Shown here: one piece after another, positions 9,355 through 15,778 of the stretch
Layout: each line of letters opens with the position of its first letter
Position numbering within the stretch: position 1 is the first letter of the stretch
Assembly (NCBI RefSeq): GCF_014648555.1
Contig: NZ_BMRI01000007.1
Coordinates: 111,000-146,589, forward strand
Source: Kitasatospora griseola
GTDB taxonomy: Bacteria > Actinomycetota > Actinomycetes > Streptomycetales > Streptomycetaceae
DNA length: 35,590 nt
Direction of reading: 5' to 3'
Translations under genes and position numbers: made by a program
The notes under the pieces: generated by a model
What the model was told of the DNA's origin: nothing
The model's input: only the letters and a program-made list of their open reading frames with translations
Database searches by the model: none

Positions 9355-9993
9355 TCAGCGCTTGGCGCTCACCGGGCGGACGTATGTACCGGGATGGGTG
9401 GCACCACTCTGGTCCTGCGGGTTGGCGCCGCTCCACTGGACGATCAGCTGCGAGGTGTCGTCCGGCGGGGTCAGCACGATCTTCTGCACCTTGAACTCGA
9501 CCCCGCCGCCGCCTGCGAACGGCAGGTAGTCGATGACGACGTACGCCTTGCCCCCGGGCTGCAGAGTGACCTGCTCGGCCTGCGCGCCCTGAAAGCGCGG
9601 CAGGTTCCACGTCCCCCTGTCACCCACCAGATCCACCCCCGGATACCCCTTCATTGTGCAGACCGCCCCCGACTTGTTGGTCAGCTCGATCTCCTCCGCA
9701 CCCGGCGCATCCGGCGACTGCGCACCGCTCCCGCCCGCGACCGCGGCCTTCAGATCGGCAGCCGCGCACTTGCGACCCCCCGGGGCCGCACCCGCCTGAT
9801 TAGTCGTCGCCTTGCCACTCGCCGGCGCGCTTGCCTGGCCGGCGGCCGGAGAGTTCGCCGGAACGGCCTGCGGACTGCTCGAAGCGGACGCCTTGGCCCC
9901 GCCTCCATCGGCGGCATCCGAGCCGCAAGCGGTCACACCAAGGCCCAGCACGGCCACCAGGCCGACAGCAACGGACAGTTGACGGTTACGCAT
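9355..9993 (-). CDS. DUF4232 domain lipoprotein
   Basis: 212 residues from the ATG at 9993. The N-terminus is a lipoprotein signal: RNR, a hydrophobic stretch, then a lipobox LGVTAC with Cys23 as the lipidated residue. A Ser/Ala/Pro-rich linker to about residue 72 is followed by a DUF4232-type beta-sandwich, recognised by the opening KCAAADLKA, then EIELTNKSGAVCTMKGYPGVDLV, GKAYVVIDYLPF and a closing strand with LIVQWSG. The two domain cysteines (in KCAAAD and AVCTMKGYPG) probably form the disulfide seen in many members. It should be anchored on the outer face of the membrane. Family members are abundant in Streptomyces and have no assigned role. It is a single-gene unit with its own terminator. 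The upstream 9994-10160 carries no recognisable gene and should hold the promoter. Confidence 0.88.
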   Translation of the reverse strand: MRNRQLSVAVGLVAVLGLGVTACGSDAADGGGAKASASSSPQAVPANSPAAGQASAPASGKATTNQAGAAPGGRKCAAADLKAAVAGGSGAQSPDAPGAEEIELTNKSGAVCTMKGYPGVDLVGDRGTWNLPRFQGAQAEQVTLQPGGKAYVVIDYLPFAGGGGVEFKVQKIVLTPPDDTSQLIVQWSGANPQDQSGATHPGTYVRPVSAKR

Positions 9994-10160
9994 GATGGTT
10001 CTCGCTCATGGTTCTGCGGCCCCGCGAACGGGACCGGTGCGGTTCGTCGTACGGCCGAACACCCGGCCGGACCGCATCCTCACCAAACCCGATCAACATC
10101 CGATGAACGCCCCCAGGGGCCCGGCCCGACACGCAGCCCACGCCGAAAGCATCACCCCTA

Positions 10161-10680
10161 GCCGAAACGCAGCGCTTCAACGCGGGCCGACCAAGACCAA
10201 CTCGCCAGCAGTGACGACCAGATGAACCCGACCCCTCGGGCAGGACATCACCCCCGCCGAAGCGCAGCGCTTGACCCCCAGCGCAGGCCCACCAACCCCA
10301 ACTCGCAAGGCGCAACGACCAACTGAACCCGACCCCTCGGGCAAGAAGTCACCCCCGCCGAAGCACAGCGCTTGACCCCCAGCGCAGGCCCACCAACCCC
10401 AACTCGCAAGGCGCAACGACCAACTGAACCCGACCCCCTCGCACCAGACCCGGCAAACCTCACCCCCGCCGAAGCGCAGCGCTTAACCCCCAGCGCAGGC
10501 CCACCAACCCCAACTCGCAAGCCACAACAACCAGCTGAACCCAGCCCCTCGCACCAAGCCCAGCAAAACCCCACCGCCCGGCCGAAGCGCAGCGCTTGCT
10601 CAGCGCAAGCCCACCAACCCCGACTCGTACGCCGTAATGACCAGTTGCACCCGGTCCCTCGCGTCGAGCTTCGTGAGCAG
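10161..10680. repeat. Degenerate tandem array (5 units, 95-113 bp) copied from the regulator gene 3' end
   Basis: Units begin at 10161, 10256, 10357, 10468 and 10581 (lengths 95, 101, 111, 113 and the last running into the response-regulator gene). Each opens with GCCGAA followed by a 13-nt dyad AAGCGC-A-GCGCTT (perfect at 10260-10272, 10472-10484 and 10585-10597; one mismatch at 10165-10177 and 10361-10373). Each continues with CCCACCAACCCCAACTCG or a variant. Read on the minus strand, the units encode degenerate versions of the regulator's last residues (QLVITAYESGLVGLR in the gene; QLVVAPCELGLVGLR in a copy). Units 2 and 3 are nearly identical, while unit 1 is the most diverged. The array fills the gap between the lipoprotein gene and the regulator; no other gene is visible in 9994-10599. 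Confidence 0.9.
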
Positions 10681-11253
10681 CCGGGAGATGTACGTCTTGG
10701 CGGTGGCGGTGGTGAGGTGGAGTTCGGCGGCGATCTCGGTGTTGGAGCGGCCCAGGCCGACCAGGGTGAGGATTTCGCGTTCGCGGGTGGTGAGGGCGTC
10801 GAGGGTGACCGGGGTCGCCGCGGCCGGGGCCGGCCGGCGGGCGAAGTGGGCGATCAGGCGGCGGGTGACGGTGGGGGCGATCAGGGCGTTGCCGGCCGCG
10901 ACGACGCGGATCGCGGCGAGGATGTCGTCGAGTTCCATGTCCTTGACGAGGAATCCGGATGCGCCGGCCTGGAGTGCGCCGTAGACGTGTTCGTCCTGGT
11001 CGAAGGTGGTGAGGACGAGTACCTGCGGGGCGTCGGGGGCGGCGGTGATGAGCCGGGTGGCTTCGATGCCGTCCATGCCGGGCATGCGGATGTCCATCAC
11101 GACGATGTCGGGCCGCAGTTCGGCGGCGAGTCGGACGGCGTCGGTGCCGGTGCCGGCCTCGCCGACGACGGTGAGGTCGGGGGCGTCGGTGATGATCATG
11201 TCGAGGGAGGCGCGGACCAGCGGCTGGTCGTCGACGAGCAGGACGCGGATCAT
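10600..11253 (-). CDS. NarL-type response regulator (partner of adjacent kinase)
   Basis: 217 residues. The N-terminal receiver domain has the acidic pair VDDQ (Asp8, Asp9), the phosphoacceptor Asp54 in VVMDIRMPG, Thr in LVLTTFD, and Lys in GFLVKDM. A C-terminal LuxR-type helix-turn-helix follows (LTTREREILTLVGLGRSNTEIAAEL, then TATAKTYISRLLTKLDARDRVQLV). The ATG at 11253 overlaps the kinase stop by ATGA, so the two are translationally coupled and form one two-component system. The last codons (AYESGLVGLR) are the template of the tandem array that starts immediately downstream; the stop at 10600 is only 3 bp from the first dyad. The likely target is the divergent ABC exporter at 12602, a common arrangement, but that is inference. 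Confidence 0.95.
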   Translation of the reverse strand: MIRVLLVDDQPLVRASLDMIITDAPDLTVVGEAGTGTDAVRLAAELRPDIVVMDIRMPGMDGIEATRLITAAPDAPQVLVLTTFDQDEHVYGALQAGASGFLVKDMELDDILAAIRVVAAGNALIAPTVTRRLIAHFARRPAPAAATPVTLDALTTREREILTLVGLGRSNTEIAAELHLTTATAKTYISRLLTKLDARDRVQLVITAYESGLVGLR

Positions 11254-12467
11254 CGGGCGGGCTCCAAGGGTGCGGGGAGAGCAGGAAGGGCGGGAAGGGC
11301 GAGGGTGGGGAGTCTCGCGGCCACCCGGTAGCCGCCGCCCGGTTGCGGGCCGGCGGTGAACTCGCCGTGCAGCAGCGCGGTCCGTTCGCGCATGCCGACC
11401 AGGCCGTAGCCGCGCCCGGACGAACTTCCGCCCCCAGGGCCGGAGTTGACCACGCTGACGGCGAGTTCGTCCGGGTGGAAGTCGATCGAGACCCGGCAGG
11501 CGCGGGCCTTGGCGTGCCGCACCACGTTGGTCACCGCCTCCTGGACGATCCGATACGCGGACAGTTCGATCTCGGGCGGCAACGGGCGGCGCGGGCCGGA
11601 CCATTCCAGGTCGACCCGGACGCCGGCGGCGGTGGTGGTCGCGGCCAACCGGGCCAGGTCGTCCAACCCGGGTGCGGGGGAGGACTGTTCGGCGGCGTCG
11701 TCGGGTTCGGCGTCGCGCAGGGCACCGAGCAGGCGGCGCAGTCCGGCCAGGGTTTCGCGGCCGGCGGTCTCGACCTCGCCGAGTGCGGCGCGGGCCCGTT
11801 CCGGCTGGGTGTCGAAGACCCGGCGGGCGGCGCCGGCCTGCATCGCCACGATGCCGATGTTGTGCGCGACCATGTCGTGCAACTCGCGGGCGATGCGCAG
11901 GCGTTCGGAGGTGATGGCCTGTTCGGTGGCCTGCGCGCGCAGCGTCTCGGTGTGGGTGTGGCTCTGGTGGACGGCGTGCCCGATCAGCCAGGCGATGGCG
12001 GTGGCGAGCGCGCCGGTGAGAGTGGTGCTGCCGTGGTCGTCCATGCGGAGCAGCACACGCAGGCCGGAGTAGCCGAGCAGGGTGCCGAGCGCGAGCGCAC
12101 CGGCGATGACCGAGGTGCGGGTGGGCTGGGTGGCCGCGAGGTAGCAGATCGCCACGTCGACGACGAGGTACTGGAGCAGCGGGATGTCGGCGACGGCCAT
12201 CGCCATCACCGACGCGATGGTGCCGAACAGCAGCAGGCAGAGCGCGGTCAGCGGGCGGCGCTTGCGGCGGCCGGCGGCGAGCACGGCCAGCACGGCGAGC
12301 ACTTCGTCGACCTGGTTGCCGAAGCTCAGGGTCAGGACGGAGATGCCGTCCCGGGTGTGCATCTGCTCGAAGACGGTGTACGCGGTGACGGCGAACCAGA
12401 GCAGCACCATCCAGGTGCCGGGCGCCACGCGGGAGAGGACCTTGGGCGGCACCCGGGTGAGATTCAT
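11250..12467 (-). CDS. Sensor histidine kinase, HisKA_3 (NarL-partner) type
   Basis: 405 residues from the ATG at 12467; the frame stays open to 12542 but the hydrophobic N-terminus fits this start. About five membrane helices occupy residues 18-165 with hardly any extracytoplasmic loop, as in kinases that sense in or at the membrane. A short helical linker leads to the HisKA_3 domain with phospho-His197 in RIARELHDMVAHN. The HATPase_c domain has the N-box ELSAYRIVQEAVTNVVRHA (302-319) and the G-box GYGLVGMRER. The C-terminus is a Leu/Pro/Ala-rich tail. A TACGCT hexamer lies just upstream of the ATG, compatible with a leaderless mRNA; I see no good ribosome site. It forms an operon with the overlapping response regulator and is divergent from the ABC exporter. 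Confidence 0.93.
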   Translation of the reverse strand: MNLTRVPPKVLSRVAPGTWMVLLWFAVTAYTVFEQMHTRDGISVLTLSFGNQVDEVLAVLAVLAAGRRKRRPLTALCLLLFGTIASVMAMAVADIPLLQYLVVDVAICYLAATQPTRTSVIAGALALGTLLGYSGLRVLLRMDDHGSTTLTGALATAIAWLIGHAVHQSHTHTETLRAQATEQAITSERLRIARELHDMVAHNIGIVAMQAGAARRVFDTQPERARAALGEVETAGRETLAGLRRLLGALRDAEPDDAAEQSSPAPGLDDLARLAATTTAAGVRVDLEWSGPRRPLPPEIELSAYRIVQEAVTNVVRHAKARACRVSIDFHPDELAVSVVNSGPGGGSSSGRGYGLVGMRERTALLHGEFTAGPQPGGGYRVAARLPTLALPALPALPAPLEPAR

Positions 12468-12510
12468 GCCCCGAGCGTAGCGATCATGCTCGGGGCGGCA
12501 CAGTCGTCCT

Positions 12511-12523
12511 GGGATGACATCCC
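12511..12523. promoter_or_regulatory. 13-nt dyad GGGATG-A-CATCCC in the kinase/exporter divergent gap
   Basis: A perfect dyad with 6-bp arms around one base sits in the 134-bp gap between the two divergent starts (12467 and 12602). NarL-family dimers bind short dyads, so this is the best candidate for the operator of the adjacent response regulator. This is inference from position and symmetry only. Confidence 0.5.
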
Positions 12524-12601
12524 GGAGTTGATCGTCCGTCACCCGGATTGTCCGCCGTCGCCGAATGTGCGCGGGTGGCGGCGCCCGGCAGCGTTGTCCC
12601 C

Positions 12602-13513
12602 GTGATCGAAGTCAACCGTCTCACCAAGCGCTACGGCCGCGTCACTGCCGTCAACGACCTGTCCTTCACGGTCCGTTCGGGCCATGTCACCGGTTTTCTC
12701 GGCCCGAACGGTGCGGGCAAGAGCACCACCCTGCGGATGATCCTCGGGCTGCACGCCCCGACCTCCGGTTCGGCGACCGTGGCCGGCCGCGACTGTCGCG
12801 GTCTGCGGCGGGCGCTGCGGCAGGTGGGGGCGCTGCTCGACGCCGGGGACGTGCACGGCGGCCGGACGGCCCGGGACCAGTTGCGTTTCCTGGCCCGCAG
12901 CAATGCGATCCCGGCCGGCCGGGTGGACGAAGTGCTGGGCGAGGTAGGCCTGTTGACGGCCGCGGACCGGCGGATCGGCGGGTTCTCGCTGGGCATGCGG
13001 CAGCGGCTGGGCATCGCGGGGGCGCTGCTGGGCGACCCGCCGGTGCTGATCTTCGACGAGCCGTTGAACGGCCTCGACCCGGAGGGCGTGCTGTTCGTCC
13101 GGAACCTGTTCCGGAGACTGGCCGCCGAGGGCCGGACGGTGTTCGTCAGCAGCCACCTGATGACGGAGATGGAGCACACCGCGGACCGGCTGATCGTGGT
13201 CGGACGCGGCGAGTTGCTCGCGGACGAGACGGTGGCGGAGTTCGCGGCCCGCGGCTCGCAGCAGACCGTCCAGGTCCGCACGACCGACCCGACGGAGCTG
13301 GTGACCGCGCTGACCGCCGGGGGCGCGCGGGTCGCGCAGGCGCCGGACGGCCTGTTGACGGTGACCGGCCTGGACGCGACGGCGATCGCCCGGACCGCCC
13401 TCGACCACCGCCTGCTGATCCACGAACTGGTGCCCCGCACGGGCTCGTTGGAGCAGGCCTTCATGGAACTGACCGGCAGCAGCGTCGAGTACGCGGCAGG
13501 AGCACGAGCATGA
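12602..13513 (+). CDS. ABC exporter ATP-binding protein (drug/bacitracin type)
   Basis: 303 residues from the GTG at 12602; the open frame upstream of it is not protein-like. Walker A is GPNGAGKST (from residue 34), the signature reads FSLGMRQRLGIA, Walker B is PVLIFDEPLNGLDPEG, and the switch His is in VFVSSHLMTEME. The accessory C-terminal region (about 220-303) is typical of the CcmA/BcrA-like ATPases that partner ABC-2 permeases. It would energise the permease encoded next to it (GTG/ATGA-type 4-bp overlap at 13510-13513). No ribosome site is visible in front of the GTG, which again fits a leaderless transcript. The divergent two-component system probably controls it. The substrate is unknown; peptide antibiotics or lipids are typical for the class. 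Confidence 0.93.
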   Translation: MIEVNRLTKRYGRVTAVNDLSFTVRSGHVTGFLGPNGAGKSTTLRMILGLHAPTSGSATVAGRDCRGLRRALRQVGALLDAGDVHGGRTARDQLRFLARSNAIPAGRVDEVLGEVGLLTAADRRIGGFSLGMRQRLGIAGALLGDPPVLIFDEPLNGLDPEGVLFVRNLFRRLAAEGRTVFVSSHLMTEMEHTADRLIVVGRGELLADETVAEFAARGSQQTVQVRTTDPTELVTALTAGGARVAQAPDGLLTVTGLDATAIARTALDHRLLIHELVPRTGSLEQAFMELTGSSVEYAAGARA

Positions 13514-14346
13514 GCACCCTTCACCTCACCGTCGAACCCGCCACGCCGCCGGCCCGGTTCACCGACCTGCTGGCCGCGGAGTGGATCAAGCTGCGCTCGC
13601 TGCGGTCGATCCGCTGGTTCCTGCTGGTCGCCACGCTGACCGTCGTCGGCCTGAACGCCAACGGCGCGCGCGTCTCGCGTGCCGAGTTCGGCTCCTGGAC
13701 GGCCCAACAGCAGTCCTACTACGCCGAGTTCGGCGCGCTGCACGACGCGTTCACCCGGCCGTGCGCATCGCTGGTGCTGCTGATGACGGCTGCGCTGGGC
13801 GCGATCGCGATCCTGAGCGAGCAGACCACCGGCCTGCTGCGGACCAGTTTCGCCGCGGTGCCGGCCCGCCGGGAGCTGCTGGCGGCCAAGTTGGCGGTGG
13901 TGACCGCGGTGGCCACCGGGTTCGGCCTGCTGGTGGCGTCCGTCTCGTTCTGGCTGGACGAGGCGATGCTGGCCGGCACGTACGGCGGCGTGTCGATCGC
14001 CGATCCGGGCGCGCTGCGGCTGCTGGTCGCCTCCGCGCTGCTCGCGCCGGTGGGCGCGCTGGTCGGTCTGGCGCTGGGCGCGGTGATCCGGCACAGCGTC
14101 ACGACGATGGTCGCGCTGTTCGCGCTGCTCTTCATGGTCCCGATGTTCGTCCACGACAACACGCACTTCGGCGCGGTGGTCGCGCACGCACAGCCGTTCA
14201 ACGCCTGGGCCCGGCTGGGACTGGTCGGGGAGATCACCGGCCAGCCCTACCCGTCCTCGATCGGCGGGGCATGGGCGGTCTACCTGGTGTGGGCGGCGGT
14301 CGCCGCGCTGCTGGTGATGATCGCCGTGCCGAGCCGCGACCAGTGA
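13510..14346 (+). CDS. ABC-2 type permease subunit
   Basis: 278 residues. After a short cytoplasmic leader comes AAEWIKLRSLRSIRWFLL, the usual beginning of ABC-2 permeases of the BcrB/YhgE kind, leading into the first membrane helix. About six membrane helices follow, with ATTGLLRTSFAAVPARRELLAAKL-like sequence between helices 2 and 3 (the cytoplasmic loop that contacts the ATPase). The ATG overlaps the ATPase stop, so the two proteins should be made in equal amounts and form the exporter at the cytoplasmic membrane. It ends 34 bp before the next gene. Family call is secure; the substrate cannot be read from sequence. Confidence 0.92.
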   Translation: MSTLHLTVEPATPPARFTDLLAAEWIKLRSLRSIRWFLLVATLTVVGLNANGARVSRAEFGSWTAQQQSYYAEFGALHDAFTRPCASLVLLMTAALGAIAILSEQTTGLLRTSFAAVPARRELLAAKLAVVTAVATGFGLLVASVSFWLDEAMLAGTYGGVSIADPGALRLLVASALLAPVGALVGLALGAVIRHSVTTMVALFALLFMVPMFVHDNTHFGAVVAHAQPFNAWARLGLVGEITGQPYPSSIGGAWAVYLVWAAVAALLVMIAVPSRDQ

Positions 14347-14380
14347 ACCTCCCCTGTCCTTCCATACTTCAGGAGATCCG

Positions 14381-15583
14381 ATGACCGAGCTGACCCGCCG
14401 CCGTCTGCTGGGCACCGCCCTGGCCCTCGGCGCCGCCGCACCGTTCGCCGCCGCACCGTTCGCCGCCGCGCTGCCCGCCCGGGCCGACGCCGGCGTGCCG
14501 GAGCGGCTCACCCTGCCCGCCCCGACCGGCCCGTTCCCGGTCGGCACGGTGGCCCTGCACCTGGTCGACACCTCCCGCCCGAACCCCATGGCGGGCATGA
14601 ACCCGCACCGCGAGCTGATGGCGAGCGTCTGGTACCCGGCCCGGGCCGCCGAGGAGCTGCCGCTCGCCCCGTGGCTGCCCGACGCCACGATGCGGGCGTT
14701 CCTGGCGGCCACCGGCTTCCCGCTCGACCCGGCGCTGGTCCCGCTCACCGCCGGCCGCGTCGGCGCGCCCGTGCACCGCACCGGCCGCGGCCTGCCCGTC
14801 GTGGTGTACTCGCACGGCTCGGGCAGCCACCGCGCCGACCACACCGTGATGGTGCAGGAGCTGGCCAGCCACGGCTACGTGGTGGTGACGGTGGACCATC
14901 TCGGCAACTGCTTCAGCGAGCTGCCGGACGGCCGGGTGCTCACCCCGGCGGACGCCCGGGGCCCGATGTACGCCCTGGACTACTCGGTGGACCTGCGCTT
15001 CGTCCTGGACTGCGTCGAGCAGCTCGCCGCGGGCCGCAACCCGGACGCCGAGGGCCGTCCGCTCCCGGACGGGCTGGGCGCGGCCCTCGACACCTCGCGG
15101 ATCGGCATGTTCGGCTGGTCGAAGGGCGGCACGGCCACCGCCTGCACCATGCTGGCCGACCGCCGGGTGCGGGCCGGCCTGGCGCTGGACGGGCCGATGC
15201 AGCCCGGCTCCGGGCACCCCAGCGTCACCGCCGACCTGGACCGGCCGTTCATGATGATGACCGCCGACTTCCCGCGCGCGACGGACCCGTACGTCGCCGA
15301 GTTCTGGTCCCACCTGCGCGGCTGGCGCCTGGAGGTCCGCGCGGCGGGCGCCGTCCACCCGTCGTACGGCGACAACGTCACGCTGATCCCGCAGGCGGGC
15401 CGCCTGCTCGGCCTCACCGAGGAGCAGATCACCCGCATGGTCGGCACCATCGACCCGGCCCGCGCGCTGCTGATCCAGCAGGCCTACCCGCTCGCCTTCT
15501 TCGACCTCCACCTGCGCCACCGCCGGGGCGCCCTGCTCGACGGCCCCTCGCCGCGCTTCCCCGAGGTGGCGTACCTGCCCTGA
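14381..15583 (+). CDS. Tat-exported alpha/beta hydrolase, PAF-acetylhydrolase-like
   Basis: 400 residues from an ATG preceded by AGGAG. The N-terminus is a twin-arginine signal (TRRRLLG, then an Ala-rich hydrophobic stretch ending near ARADA, residue 36), so the enzyme is exported folded. The hydrolase core shows VVVYSHGSGSHR (oxyanion region), the nucleophile elbow GWSKGG with Ser247, Asp270 in ALDGPMQ and His326 in AVHPSYGD. This is the catalytic triad of the platelet-activating-factor acetylhydrolase isoform II/dienelactone-hydrolase-like group, which cleaves esters; the substrate is open. It lies 34 bp after the ABC permease in the same direction and may share its mRNA. Its signal peptide contains a perfect 15-bp duplication, listed separately. 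Confidence 0.88.
   Translation: MTELTRRRLLGTALALGAAAPFAAAPFAAALPARADAGVPERLTLPAPTGPFPVGTVALHLVDTSRPNPMAGMNPHRELMASVWYPARAAEELPLAPWLPDATMRAFLAATGFPLDPALVPLTAGRVGAPVHRTGRGLPVVVYSHGSGSHRADHTVMVQELASHGYVVVTVDHLGNCFSELPDGRVLTPADARGPMYALDYSVDLRFVLDCVEQLAAGRNPDAEGRPLPDGLGAALDTSRIGMFGWSKGGTATACTMLADRRVRAGLALDGPMQPGSGHPSVTADLDRPFMMMTADFPRATDPYVAEFWSHLRGWRLEVRAAGAVHPSYGDNVTLIPQAGRLLGLTEEQITRMVGTIDPARALLIQQAYPLAFFDLHLRHRRGALLDGPSPRFPEVAYLP
14432..14461 (+). repeat. Two perfect 15-bp tandem copies inside the Tat signal region
   Basis: GCCGCCGCACCGTTC occurs at 14432-14446 and again at 14447-14461. The frame is kept and the peptide reads AAPFAAAPF. It lengthens the hydrophobic part of the signal by five residues and looks like recent slippage. 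Confidence 0.85.
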
Positions 15584-15612
15584 CCTCCAGGATGAGCGGA
15601 CCCGCCCGGAAC

Positions 15613-15628
15613 TACTGCGGACGCAGTA
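15613..15628. promoter_or_regulatory. 16-nt dyad TACTGCG-GA-CGCAGTA upstream of the MMPL gene
   Basis: A perfect dyad with 7-bp arms lies 30 bp after the hydrolase stop and about 150 bp before the MMPL start. It is AT-rich for this genome at its ends. It is a candidate operator for the NarL-type regulator at 19375 or for another dimeric regulator; no direct evidence beyond symmetry and position. Confidence 0.5.
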
Positions 15629-15778
15629 CACGACTGCCTGCACAGCGACGACGACGCAGGTGGGGGCGGTGACGAAGGATGGGTCATGCTGCGGGCGGCC
15701 CGCGCCGGAACCGGTGCGCGGGGCCGCCCTCGGCGTGTTCCACGACCGTGCACCGAACCCGAAGGAGGCCGCTCCCCC

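Noticed and set aside
10248..10574. Small minus-strand repeat protein across the array
   Set aside because: It is the array read through; no ribosome site, and copies differ in length by non-multiples of three, so the frame is not kept.
10161..10680. Possible CRISPR array
   Set aside because: Units abut without unique spacers, differ in length, and match the neighbouring gene end; no cas genes are present.
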